Assembly: GCF_000002425.4 (NCBI RefSeq)
Contig: NC_037261.1
Location: forward strand, 7,430,701-7,494,700
DNA from: Physcomitrium patens
Taxonomy: Eukaryota; Streptophyta; Bryopsida; Funariales; Funariaceae
DNA: 64,000 bases
Reading direction: 5' to 3'
Shown here: one piece after another, positions 20,190 to 31,005 of the stretch
Numbering within the stretch: position 1 is the stretch's first letter
Layout of the letters: the number at the start of each line of letters is the position of its first letter
The notes under the pieces: model-generated
What the model saw: only the letters and a program-made list of their open reading frames with translations
What the model was told of the DNA's origin: nothing
Databases searched by the model: none
Translations under genes and position numbers: made by a program

Positions 20190-22459
20190 TATGATTGGTT
20201 CATCCATGTCCTGAATTGGATTCTTGTCTTTTTGTTGGCCTCTGGTAAGCACTGCGTTCACCACCTCGACATGATGTACTGGTGAGTCTTGTTGAACAGG
20301 GCCTTTGTCCTCCGCCGGTTGGCTTATTTACATTTGCTGGTCCCGGTTATTATAATTAAAGGGCGCATTGCACTGCTGATAAGTGTGACCAGACTGCTTA
20401 TAATTTCCACATATTCGAGCATAGTCATCACTAGTCCTTGGATTAGGACATTCACTTGTATAATGTCCGATTTGTCTGCAACGATAGCAACAAAGTGGTC
20501 TCCTGCCAATTCCTTCAGAGATAATGGGTGTCTCTAATGGTATATAACAGCTAGGTCTGTTCCATTTCGGATGAGTAAAGGATCCTAGTTGACCCATTGT
20601 TACTGTAGAGTCTGGCATTGGCTTTGTCATGGGTGGATATTGATGGTATCCTAATTGGTTCATCGCCAATCCGTGAGTATTGGATACATCTTCTTGGTAA
20701 AATTTAGAGTTGAAGAAAATAGAATAATTCCTGTTTTGTTTATTCCCTCGATTTCCATTCTAGCCAAACCTATTATTCGTCTGTACTTGATTGACATCCC
20801 ACGAAGTTGGTTGAATCATTATCTGGTTACTGAGTTGTTGTTGCTTCCGTAAATTCCAACAGTTGGTGGTAATATACTTACCTCCGCAAAAGGTACATTG
20901 TACAATCATTTGGGGTGGTGAAGGACATTCTGTTACTAAATGACCTTGCCCCTTACAATTGCTACACGAGACATTGGGACGCATATTGGTTGGTTTATGC
21001 CTTTTTTCTTTATCTTTGGGCAGATTCACAACCAATTCATCCATTTTTTTCGTCAATGTTAACAGCAATGACTCATTGGGATCCCTTGATACCAATACAT
21101 TTGGCAATTCGTTTGTAGGTATTGGTTTTTAATACGTGAAATAAGGTGCATACGAATGTGATGATGATGGTGGTACAGATTGCAATAGAACGGCATCCAC
21201 TATTCCCTATGGAATTGTACCATAATCATTCCTTCCCAAATAACTTCCTGATGTGTCATTCCAATTTGTCATTTGATAACCTCCTTGAGATGGAATCATC
21301 GTGGCTCCAACTGTTAAGTTCTGGTCATAGTGACATTCCTCCCATACTTTTGCTCGTTTAAGAAATGATGAAATGGTGGCTGATTGGACCTCTTCTACAA
21401 ACATTTTCAATTCTGATGGGTGTAGTCCATTAACCAATATGGACAATACAAATGATTTCGGCATTTGATTATTTGGCCATTTTCGAAGTATATCTCCTAC
21501 ACGACCATAATATGACTGTACCGCTTCCCTGGTACCATTCTGCTGTTCATTTATTTTTCTCTAAGACATTTTTTAAAACCAATTGATCAAAAATGGGCTA
21601 AAAATACATTTTTCAATGCCTCCCAATTGATAAATTGTCCCGCAGGTTGGTGGTTATACCACTCAAACGTTGTGTCTTTCAATGTCACCGGCAGCCATCT
21701 CAGCCAAATGTCTTCTCTTCTTCCATTATTGGCTACACACGTCGTCAAGAATTGAGAAAAATGTTGATCTGGATCCGCACTTGGCAAATCTTGAAAAGTA
21801 GGTAATGGCGCAACACTAGTCGTTCGATCGCCCATTGCACCCATTTGAATTACAATCAAAACTGCTGGTCCTCCGAGCGTTATTAAAGATGCCGGTGTTC
21901 CGCTCAATTTCTTATTAAAATAAAAACTATCTCCCGCAAAAGTCTTTTTTGGACTTCCAGGCCTTCCCGATTGACTATTATTATCTCCAAATAATTTTAC
22001 TGGTTGAATATGAGGTAAAAACGACAAGTTTTGATATACTCTGAATTGGTCTTTATTGGCAAGTGATTTATGCTGATCTTTAAAACCAATCTTGTTAGGA
22101 TCAGACGTATTTTTAAATGAAAAGATATCTAGTAGGGTACCTAATTCCTCTGTGCCTTCCTCATTTTCCGTTAATGGCTTTGAGAGGTTTGCTAGACTAT
22201 TAGCAACGCTCCCCGCGAGTCCTCTTGACAATTTCTTTAACGATATGTACTTCTGAAATATTAGAGGTCGATCGTCTTCTGGGTACGATCAAATATGTCG
22301 ACAGGCATGCAACCACGGCTTAATCCAACTTTGTCGATGCTTCTTTTTCAATTTGTGATCTCGCTCATTACGCAATAAATTTCTTGCTTGCGATCTCTCT
22401 GTTCTTTCCTTTGATTGCTTTATTTTCTTTGCTGTTAAATTCTCATTCTTAATAACCAT
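20190..22459 (-). pseudogene. gag: E1 gag with four zinc-knuckle positions
   Basis: The ATG at 22459 (MVIKNENLTAKK) is conserved in E3 (62815). The capsid part ends with WLPVTLKDTTFEWYNHQPAG, INWEALKNVFLAHF and later YYGRV..ILRKWPNNQ, the retrotransposon Gag domain. The tail has four knuckle positions. CSNCKGQGHLVTEC (20966-20924) and CYRCRQIGHYTSEC (20489-20448) are perfect CX2CX4HX4C. CTFCGGKYITTNC (about 20900) lacks the His. CGNYKQSGHTYQQC (20411-20370) lacks the second Cys. Stops include HI*SYP, HF*SIG and REK*MNS, and a frame change lies between 21587 and 21464. Product: particle protein binding the RNA. Confidence 0.85.
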
Positions 22460-22551
22460 ACTCTTTCTTTAAACACTACTGAAATCGTCTTCTATTGCCA
22501 ATTTTCTCACACATTTGGTAATTAATTCCTAACACTCAAAGCTATTATCAC

Positions 22552-22569
22552 TCCTCGGTAGCGGCGCCA
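22552..22569 (-). promoter_or_regulatory. primer binding site of E1, tRNA-Asp type
   Basis: The minus strand reads TGGCGCCGCTACCGAGGA, matching the plant tRNA-Asp PBS at about 15 of 18 positions, 3 bases after the LTR end. The site fixes the 5' LTR boundary at 22573. Confidence 0.8.
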
Positions 22570-22572
22570 AAA

Positions 22573-23338
22573 TGTAATTACTCGTTTTACTTATTCTGAG
22601 AGAAATCTCCCAATATAAATCCATATAGGGAGATTCGAATACGGGGAATGACTAGTTGCTTAAGCGTTCACGTTAGGGTCACACAATCAATTACCTCCTT
22701 AATGTATTGTCTCTATTTTCAATATCTGAATACACAAGGAAACTATAATCTCCTCCTTCACCTTATCGGTCTCTTCCTTACAGTAATTGAGTCATACCAA
22801 TAGTTGCTATTTCCACCAATATATTCACCCTTATAATCTCCAACTGTAATACTGCACCCTCACAGCTTTCAGCACACAATTATCCTTGTTCCAATCTCTG
22901 GAATTCTTTACACAGAACTGCCATTCACATTACAGTGTTTTATACAAACACAAATTCATTTTCTCTACTGAAATACAATCAAATTTCAGCATTCAATCAT
23001 TCTTTTTCTCAAATAATACCAATCACATTTCCATTCCATAATTCACTTCACAATATTCAGAAACTTTCAATCCTCTTATTCAAAGAAAATAACAAACAAA
23101 AGAAAAGAGGTAGCATCAAGCTTACTCCGGGTCACAATTCTCACAGTCTGGTATTTTCTTCCCCTCTCCCATCTTCCTTATACTATTCCGAGATACCAAC
23201 TCCTATATTACAGATGATAACTACTTTTCTTGACTATTCATCCATTCTACCTGCTGAACCATCTTTTCAGTAGTTATCTATCCTTGTTTACACTATACAC
23301 TAGGTATCTACATTATGAAAATAACTACTTATTCTACA
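22573..23338 (-). repeat. 5' LTR of E1
   Basis: 766 bp, TGTAG...TTACA, flanked inside by the PBS and outside by ATGTA. It is near-identical over 684 bp to the 3' LTR and clearly related to the E3 LTR (61967-62708). An open frame on the opposite strand (22935-23273) is a by-product of its composition. Confidence 0.9.
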
Positions 23339-25160
23339 ATGTATCGTTCTATTAGATCTAAGCAATCCAACCTATCTTCACTTATAGGAAATCTTGAATC
23401 TCTTGAAAAGAAAAACAAATCAAAGTTCAAACAAGTAGAGATTCAATCATTGGTCAAGCAATCTTCACGTCCAACATTAGAAGATATTTTTATATCAAAT
23501 CCAATTGAATCAAGTATGGGCAAGGAAGTAAGAGAGAAAGGATTGAATCCTAACTCTCTTAACTTAGTTCTAAGGATAAATCAAGAGAGAGAAGGGTCAA
23601 CACTTCCTTCTCCTCCAAGAGAACGTGAAGGAGAATCTACACCTACTCTTTTATCCATCAAATCCTTGGTTCAATCAAGAGGCTTGTCAATAGTAATCCC
23701 TAAGGATTACAAGAAACTCCTATACTCCACAACCTCCCTATATTTAAAGGAATTAGAGATAATCCATCGGCACACGTAGTGAGATTCATCGAACTTCTTG
23801 TGATGTATTTAATAACCAATCTAGGTTATTATCTAGTATGGTTTTTAAGTATCTTAAAAGATGGGGCTTATGAATGGTATTGTAACCATCTTTCTGAAAC
23901 CTTTAAGAATTGGGACATGCTTATGAGAGCATTCTTAGAAAATTTCAAGCCAGAAGTAGGGCAAAGTAACGCCCTCACAGCCCTTTCTTCTTTGAAAGAA
24001 GGGAAGGGGGAAGAAATCATGGAATACATTCGGCAATTTGAGCTTATAGTAACCAGATTTGTGGGAATTCTTCTCACGGATGATACCATCATCCATTTCT
24101 TTATTCAAGGATTTAATAGTAGGAGAATAATTTCAAAAATCCTCAAGGGAAGACCACATAATTTAGAGGAGGCCAAAAAGTTAGCTCAAGTAATTGAAAA
24201 TATTGATAAGCAGCAAGAGCGAATGTGGAGGAAGGAAGATCATAGAATACCGAGCTTTATCCCAATACATGCTCAAAACATAGGAAATTCCCAAGGGCAT
24301 TCATATGGGACTGAGGAAATCCAATTTCAATCTATGCACTACTATCGAATGCCTTTGGAGGTTAGATTGCCTCCTAACCTTCTTGAATTGATATACCCAT
24401 AAGATAGGAATAGATGGAAGGAGGACTTTAAGAATGAAGTCCTTCAAAGCCAACGGGGGTTTCAAAATGAACTTGTCCAACAAATGAAGGCTATGCACAA
24501 ACAGATGATTTTTTTTTAATTAAGAGTCAAAATCCAAACCAAGCCCTACCTCTTATAGAATTCGGTAGGTACACCTCAGGGCTTTGGTGCACTCAATGTG
24601 GCCAGTCAGGGCATACTAGTCAATTTTGTTCAAACTAGTAAAATTACCAGCAAAATTTAGGAAGGCCTTAATTATATGCTCCACCTCATAAAAACCATAC
24701 TTTGACAAGTACCAATTTCTAATTCCAACCTCAAAAAAATTCTACTCAAGGCTTTAAGAACCTACAATGACAACAAAACATGACGTACACCACCTTTATA
24801 GAAAAAAACATCTGCCAGAGAATTATTAGATAGAAAATAGGATAGTATGTAGAAATTGTGGGAGAAACCATCCTATAGATGTATATAGGCAATCGGATAA
24901 GGTGATTCCTTTAAAATTTCCTCAAAGAAATTATCAACAGCAATCCCAAGATCAATTGAAAGGGACAAGACATCCAAATCCGGACAATACCCTAAGACCT
25001 TCTAACTTACTTTATGATTATAATAATAATCATCAAATCCAACATCCTCCCTTAGGTTTAAATACACAGAGAGGATTTATTTCATTAAACATAGATCAAC
25101 TTCAATATGGCCAATAAAATGAGGAGAAAAATTCACAAGATATAAGGTATTTGGAAATAC
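23339..25160 (+). pseudogene. gag: E2 gag
   Basis: The start ATG is the first codon of the E1 target duplication (MYRSIRSKQSN). An N-terminal 145-residue basic, Ser-rich region runs to 23770, where the frame shifts. The Gag domain follows: DGAYEWYCNHLSETFKNWD, MRAFLENFKPE and EEIMEYIRQFELIV. Two zinc knuckles follow: CTQCGQSGHTSQFC (about 24586-24630, intact CX2CX4HX4C) and CRNCGRNHPIDVYR (about 24850-24890, last Cys lost). Stops appear from 24402 on. It is not close to E1 gag, so E2 is a distinct family. Confidence 0.8.
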
Positions 25161-25599
25161 CAAATGAAGAATAAGGTTTTCAAATCCTTAGAGACAACCA
25201 TCGTCTTCTCACACTCATTACATCTCTCATGAAGGAGCACCTAGTAAGGATAAAGGACTTCCTAATATGCTAGCCTTAGCAGTTATCATAAGGTCTAAGT
25301 ATAGTAGTTCTTCTCCTCCAACTTCAATAGATAGTAAAAATAGCTCAAAGGATTCTCCTCACTTCTCTGATCTAAAAAAAGCCACAGGAGAAGCCATAGA
25401 CAATGTAAAGAAGTTAAAAATATTTCTGCCAAATTTTGAACCTAACATCCTTTAGAAATCCAAATCAGTAAAGAAAAAAATACATATAGAAGAATTTCTT
25501 TCTACAGAAGAATGGGAAGGGCCAAAAGTTTCCAATCTTGAAGGTTATAATTTACTTCCATTTGAAAAGGAGAATCAAGTCAGATTGAATGATTTATAG

Positions 25600-26330
25600 G
25601 AGGACTTAAAGAAAATTAAGGTAGACATTATAATTGCTCAATTATTAGAGGTTTTTCCTATAATAAAGAAGAACTTTAAAATAGGCCTTTTTATTAAGAG
25701 ATGCCAAAGGACTAAGGCAAAAATCCAAGCTCATGTGGGAACAATTCAAGGAATACAAGAAGTAAAGGCAATTGAGTTAAAAGTCTCTATAGTTGATAAA
25801 ATCATACCTTATACTATTGTGGATAGAGGTAGTGGATTAAACATTATGCCTGTACAAACAATGGAGAAGTTGGGTCTTAGTATCATTGGCTCTTTTTCAT
25901 ATATAATTAACATGACTAATCAAAGCCAAGACACCTTTTAGGCCAAATTAATGGGTGTAAGGTGATAATGAGTGGTAAGGAGTATTCTCTCACTTTCCAT
26001 GTTATTCATATGCATCCAAGTAAGAATTCGTATCCATTACTTCTAGAAAGACCTTGGTTAAGGGCAGTTAATGCAAAAATTGATTAAGGAGGTAAAAAAC
26101 CCCATATCATCTATGGCCCACCAGAAAACTTGACTAAAATCCTTATTCAAATCCAAGGATTTTTTTCAACCCAAACCTCATCTCATTCTTTAGAAAATAA
26201 AATTTTGAATCTACAACCACAGAAAGAATTCAAAAAGAAGGTTAAATTTGTTGATTTGGTAGTAAAGGAGGAAGTTCATTCTAGTATAGTCCAAACTACC
26301 TCATTAAGTTGCATGGACCTAAGATTATAT
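25600..26330 (+). pseudogene. pol: E2 protease and connector
   Basis: The 25735-25941 frame reads YTIVDRGSGLNIMPVQTMEK, the aspartic protease loop with DGGS altered to DRGS. After a shift, the block YSLTFHVIHMHPSKNSYPLL and RPWLRAVNAKID follows, the flap and C-terminal part, ending in a PHIIYGPPENL segment. Typical of plant non-chromovirus Ty3 proteases. Broken by stops at 25942 and about 26085. Confidence 0.75.
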
Positions 26331-26725
26331 GATTGAAAAGATGATGGAGAATTCAGCCAATGGTTAGCGAAACACCCTACTTCAAGTACAGATAAAGTAA
26401 TGAATATTAACTTCATAGATGGTTTTGCTACTTGGGAAGACAATGAAGTGAAAGTAGATTTAGCAACCTTAATAGATGACATTAAAATTAAAGATGTCTT
26501 TGGAGTGAAATTTGATAGCATTTAAAGTTAAGAGTTGGAGGATTTAATTGAAAAAATTGACAATAGGAAAATTACTCCTTATCACCCTCAACTAAATAGG
26601 CATACAAAAAGGGTAAATCAAACCTTGGTCAATATCCTTAGAAAAACTGTCACAACATCTAAAAGAGATTGGGATATGTTCTCGTTGCGTTCAAGCTTCG
26701 ATATACCAAAGCAATTGAATTAATA
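26331..26725 (+). pseudogene. pol: E2 pol remnant with integrase C-terminal block
   Basis: FSQWLAKHPTSSTDK and FIDGFATWED are connector-type sequence. After two stops at about 26523 the reading jumps to ITPYHPQLNRHTKRVNQTLV and TTSKRDWD, the integrase block around the catalytic Glu (read as Lys, HTKR for QTER). RT, RNase H and the start of integrase are therefore deleted at about 26525. The piece ends where the E4 LTR begins. Confidence 0.7.
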
Positions 26726-26728
26726 GAG

Positions 26729-27236
26729 GTAGATTCGAATACGGAGAAAGACTTGTTATATGAATTGGGTCTGTTAGTGTCACAATCGATTGTACTTTGG
26801 CTATTTGAAATCAATTATCAAACTACAAAATACCAAGGCCTACTACTTCCATCTTGATTCAATACATAATCTATTCTATTACTATCAATTCAAAAATACT
26901 TCTCTCAATCACAATTCTTCATAAACAAATAATAAAAGCAAAGAAAACAAAGAGGTAGCACCAAACTTACCCCAGCTTATGACTCTCACAGTTTGGCTCT
27001 CGGCTTATGACTCTCACAGTCTGGCCCTGATGTCTCTTTCCTCAATTTATTTATCCTACCAAAAAGATGATCCGTCGGCCAACGGATTCCAAAGGTTATG
27101 ATTCTTTGAATTCTTAATCATTTATTCCACTAATAACTTACTGTTATCAACTAAACTACCTAACTATTAGTCTAATTCTCAAGATTATCAATAATCAATC
27201 AATAACTTACCACAAATTTTATTTACCTATTTTACA
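26729..27236 (-). repeat. 3' LTR of E4, incomplete
   Basis: It begins on the minus strand at 27236 with TGTAAAATAGGTAAATAAAA and ends against E2 at about 26729. It keeps the ATTCGAATACGG(A/G)GAA block seen near the U5 end of the E1 5' LTR. A 24-bp GCTTATGACTCTCACAGT.TGGC-type unit is duplicated in tandem at about 26975-27025. A U3 fragment of the same LTR type occurs at 34781-34972. Confidence 0.75.
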
Positions 27237-27249
27237 TAGTCCCACTTCT
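27237..27249 (-). promoter_or_regulatory. polypurine tract of E4
   Basis: The minus strand reads AGAAGTGGGACTA directly before the LTR, one or two changes from the E1 tract. Confidence 0.75.
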
Positions 27250-27365
27250 AATTGTACAGCGTCCTCTCAAACATTATTTAGCCTCAACTTATAAAGATGT
27301 AGCAGCATTGGCTTCTTTAGTTAATGGCATTGGCTTACCACCCTTTGAATTGGTGACTTTTTCCT

Positions 27366-27742
27366 CTATACATCTTCGTCATCTGCCTTGGTGTTCGATG
27401 GTTCTCCATCCAAACATGCCATCAGATCTTCATTCAACAAATCCAATTTCCATCCTTGAGACTCAAGTTGGGCAATTTGGTTGTCACATTCCTCTAAAAT
27501 CTTCTGCCATTTTTTTGTCAATTTCAAAGGTATCTCCGAAGGTGTTGTCGTTGAAACTGGCATATTGTCCATACTAAATTATTGGCCTCTTTTGCTAATG
27601 CGGCTAGTTTAGTCTGCAACATCGCAATTTCTACCTGCAGCCGTTCTTGCAGTTCCTTCCAATCGGTTTCCATCCTTACTTTCTCAGATACCATGTTTGC
27701 CATCTTTTCCTTAACTACAAAAGAAAATACGATGCTTGTCAA
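27366..27742 (-). pseudogene. E4 ORF3 remnant, coiled-coil part
   Basis: Two overlapping frames (27742-27524 and 27572-27366) read as one coiled-coil tail with a shift at about 27550. They contain MANMVSEKVRMETDWKELQE, RLQVEIAMLQTKLAALAKEA and KKWQKILEECDNQIAQLES. They sit between integrase and PPT like ORF3 of E1. The globular N-terminal part is missing: only about 40 bp separate this piece from integrase-end sequence. Sequence identity to the E1 coil is low, so homology rests on position and heptad pattern. Confidence 0.6.
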
Positions 27743-27744
27743 GA

Positions 27745-28275
27745 GCCCCCCTCCTACTTCTTACTATGGTCCATTTAATTGGATTGACTCCCTCTTTTGT
27801 GACAGAAAACTCGTCCCAAGTTTATGGATAGTAAAATTTAAGCCGATTACCAATGATCGATGTCGTAAATTTAGTACCCATAAAACCTTTCAATTGTACT
27901 GAATTATTTGGAAATCCGTCAATAACTCGATATGGTCCATGTCATTGAACTTGAAATTTTCCTGGAAAATTTTTAAATCGACTATCATAAAGAAGAACCA
28001 AATCATTTGGCATAAAAGCCTTTGGTCTAAGCTTACTATCAAAATAAGTCTTCCTTCATTTTTGTATAGTTTCTATTATCATTAATGCATTGGCTCTAGT
28101 TTCATTCAATTTTTTCAATTCTTCTAAATAGTACTGTAATGAATCCTGATCTCCTAATCTAGTATCTATAGCAATTCGTAAACATTGGACTTCCAATTCA
28201 ATAGGTAATATTGCTTCTTGGCCATAAACTAATTGAAAAGGGATAGCATTGGTAGTAACTTTATACGTAGTATGG
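27745..28275 (-). pseudogene. pol: E4 integrase, C-terminal part
   Basis: The minus strand reads VYGQEAILPIELEVQCLRI, TRLGDQDSLQY, KAFMPNDLVLLYDSRFKNF and a GPYRVI..FPNNSVQL segment, ending in GNRLKFYYP and a stop near 27827. It matches E1 block by block, with scattered stops. The solo LTR at 28276 separates it from the catalytic core. Confidence 0.8.
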
Positions 28276-29688
28276 TGTTGTGATGTAACACGGATAACAA
28301 GTCAAAGGGTGAAAAAAATATCATACTTTGAGGATCATACTTCAAAAATATTATAGCAAATTATCTTGGAAAAATAGATATTAGTCAAAGGGTAGAAAAA
28401 TTAAAGGTGCTAATGCTACCTATTTACAAATAATGCTTCTATTTACTTTATAAGGCCATAAACAAGGCAAAATAAGGTAGATTAGAAAAATAAAGGATAT
28501 AGGCATATGTAGGGAAGAGTTAGGAGTACAAATTAGTAAAAATTACCTCAAAAAGACAAAAGTTGATACTTGAAGAGGACCAATTATGAACCTGGATCGA
28601 AATTAGATCTCGAGGTACAAAACCATGCTCTGACGGCGACTCAAGGTTCTTTTGGAGATTGGAGAGTGAGGTTTGATAGCAGATTGAATATTCTTTCTAT
28701 GAGCATTGATTTTGGTTGATTTGGAGTTGATATGACTTTGTAAGAGCTTTGCAAAGTCGAGGTTTGTTTTGGATGACTTGGGTTTTATGAAATAAAATAG
28801 GGTTTACATTTTGGGTGATTTCAAGAGTTTGTAATAGATCTACAAGTGAAATTTTGTGGATTTATAATTATAGTTGTATTTAATATGTGTCGTAAATTTG
28901 AGCTTGATCTAACGGTTGAATTGAGGGATATTGAGGTTTAAGTGGGTCAAGGTCTCAGAAAGTAGAATTTTAGGTCTAGTGGAGGTTTTTGAATTTTCTT
29001 GCAATCTATTGGTTGAATTGGAATAAAACTTATGTGAGAGAATATTAGACTTATTTTTCTATAAGTATGAGAATTTTGAGATCAATCGAAAGGTGCAAAA
29101 GAGAGATATTGGCTCTAGAAGATTGACATTAAGATTGGAGAAGAAGGCCAGCCAATACCAGAGCTCATTTTTGAGGATATCACCAATTTGGTAACTCTGA
29201 TCCTTATCAAATTTTTTGTGCTTTTTTTTAACTTGTTTTTTAGAAGTGTGTAAAATTTTAGTTAAGATCAACGATTTATTCATTAGTTATTGAGATTTAA
29301 ATCTGTTATAGGAATTATTAGGGTTTGGTTTAGGGTTTGGTTAGGATTTGGTTTGGAATTTAGGATTTGGATTAGGATTTAATTTAGGATTTAGGATTTG
29401 GTTTAGGATTTAGGATTTAGATAGGATTTGATTTAGGATTTAGGATTTGGATTAGGGTTTGGTTTAGGATTTAGAGTTTGGATTGGGATTTGGTTAGGAA
29501 TTAAGATTTGATTAGGATTTGATTTAGGGTTTTTTGAATCTGATTAAGCTTGCTTAGTATTATTATGATGTAATTAGAGTGTTGTTAGTATTCTATTAGA
29601 ATTAAGATTTTGTTATTGTAATTTCCATTCTTTCTTCCAGAGCCAGGTGCCCAGAGCATTCTCAAGTAAGACTTCACATATTACGACA
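28276..29688 (+). mobile_element. family-B solo LTR S1 inside E4 integrase
   Basis: It starts TGTTGTGATGTAAC and ends ATTACGACA; 1413 bp. The interior aligns loosely with the E5 LTRs (GGATCGA, GGAGATTGGAGAGTGAGGTT-like and AGATCAATCGAAAGG-like blocks) in + orientation. It interrupts the integrase reading between a GTAGTATGG end and an ACGATATGTCC start, while E1 reads CAGTACGATACGCC uninterrupted. Flanks ATGG (left) and ACGA (right) fit a decayed 4-bp target duplication ACGA. Contains a telomere-like array near its 3' end. Confidence 0.7.
29317..29536 (+). repeat. degenerate telomere-like (TTTAGGG/TTTAGGA/TTTGG) array
   Basis: About 220 bp made almost only of TTAGGGTTTGG, TTTAGGATTTGG and TTAGGATTTGATTTAGG units. 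Perfect TTTAGGG heptamers, the plant telomere unit, occur a few times; most units carry GGG-to-GGA changes. It lies within solo LTR S1. Confidence 0.75.
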
Positions 29689-30390
29689 ACGATATGTCCA
29701 TAAAGCTGCAAACAACTTAGTGTCTTAATTTGTGCCCGCTCTTGAAATTTTTTTTGTTAAGATTTTATATAAAATCCTATTAATCTTTTCCATTTGTCCA
29801 TTGGCTCTAGGGTGATACAGTGTAATCTTCCGATGTTTTATCTCATATTTAGCCATGAGTGCTTCGATTGTACTATTTATAAAATGAGTTCTTCGATCAC
29901 TAAAAAATTCTTGTGGACAACCAAACCGTGTAATAATATTTTCATACAAAAAGGTTGCTATTGTACTTGCACTATCAGTTTTTGTAGCTACAGCTTCAGT
30001 CCATTTTGTTACATAATCCGTTGCTACTAATATATATCATTTTTTTCCATTTCTCAAGGTTGGTACAATTGATCCCACAAAATCAATTCTCCATTTTTTA
30101 AAAGGCGCTTAAGCCCGAATTGGTACCAATGGCATTGCTGAAGTTCCAATAAGTCGACTTGTTCTCTGACATAGATCACAATGAGAGACGAATTGGTGGG
30201 CATCTGCAAATATTGTTGGCCACCAATAATCAACCTGTAAAGCTTTACGAGCCGTACTGTCCCCCGCAAAATGTCCACCACAACTATCCAAGTGGCAACC
30301 TTCCAATATAGTTAGCACTTTAGTCTGATAAATACAACGTCACAAAATTCCATCCTTACCTTGTTTATATAAAGCTTCATCAATCATTGT
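29689..30390 (-). pseudogene. pol: E4 integrase, zinc domain and catalytic core
   Basis: The zinc domain reads EGCHLDSCGGHFAGDSTARK then SHCDLCQR (30318-30109), H-H-C-C complete. In another frame the core has WRIDFVGSI with the first Asp intact. The 29949-29725 frame has FFSDRRTHFINSTIEALMAK with the second Asp and YHPRANGQMEKINRI with the Glu. At least two frameshifts. The core would be intact at its three acidic residues if read through. Confidence 0.82.
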
Positions 30391-31005
30391 ATAAAGAACA
30401 CATTTTAATATTAAGCGTTGTTTAAGCTTTTTATTGAAATTGAGTGGAAAGATTTGAAATGTCAAGTATTGAATCATTTCACTATACTCTGAAGTAATTA
30501 CATCTACTATAAACAGTTTCGAATTAGATAGTGTATTGTTAATGGGTTCATTATCCAATATATTACATAACCGAGATAAATGGTCCGCATTGGAATGTGA
30601 TTTTCCTAGTCTTACCTGAATAGTAAAGTCAAATTCTTGCAAGAGTAGAACCCATTGTGCAATACGACTACTCAATTGAGGCTTATTAATCATATATTTT
30701 AAAGCATCATGGTCGACATAGAAAACAAATTTATAACCAAGAAGATAATGTCAAAACTTTTGTACAGAATAAATTATTTCCAATGCTTCTCTTTCGGTTG
30801 TTGCATAATTTTTTTCAGCTGCTACCAATTGACAAATTGCATAATAAATAGGATGATCAAAACCCCGGTCATCTTTTTGGCTTATCATAGAATCAATCGC
30901 AACATTAAATGCATCTACATAAACTTCGAATGGTTTTGTCCAACAAGGTGCTACTAATATTTGTACTGAAATCAATTTTTGTTTCAATGTTTTGAATGCA
31001 ATTGT
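30391..31005 (-). pseudogene. pol: E4 RNase H
   Basis: 30987-30751 reads EVYVDAFNVAIDSMI (first Asp) and NYATTEREALEIIYS (Glu). 30693-30340 reads INKPQLSSRIAQW and HSNADHLSRL (last Asp). FYVDHDALKYMI lies between, next to a single stop. It aligns throughout with E1 RNase H. Confidence 0.82.

Larger units (their letters stand above)
13442..23338 (-). mobile_element. Ty3/gypsy element E1, nearly complete
   Basis: Two LTRs bracket a minus-strand interior. From right to left it holds PBS, gag, protease, RT, RNase H, integrase, an extra ORF3 and PPT. The size is 9.9 kb. Gag, protease and RT share one frame, RNase H to ORF3 another, separated by a shift near 18000-18090. RT and integrase motifs place it with plant Tat/Athila-like Ty3 elements, not chromoviruses. 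It sits inside E2. Related copies are E4 (26729-31845) and E3 (61967 onward). Confidence 0.9.
9549..26725 (+). mobile_element. Ty3/gypsy element E2, split by E1
   Basis: The left half (9549-13441) holds the 5' LTR, PBS and a long leader. The right half (23339-26725) holds gag, protease and a short integrase piece. E1 occupies 13442-23338 between them. RT, RNase H and most of integrase are deleted between about 26521 and 26535, and the 3' end is lost at the junction with E4. Gag, protease and PBS type indicate a Tat/Athila-like (non-chromovirus) plant lineage. Confidence 0.7.

Noticed and set aside
22935-23273. 112-codon + strand open frame
   Set aside because: Lies inside the E1 5' LTR, antisense to the element; the equivalent region of the other LTR copy does not keep it.
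29317-29536. True chromosome end or telomere
   Set aside because: The array is short, degenerate, enclosed in a solo LTR and flanked on both sides by E4 integrase.
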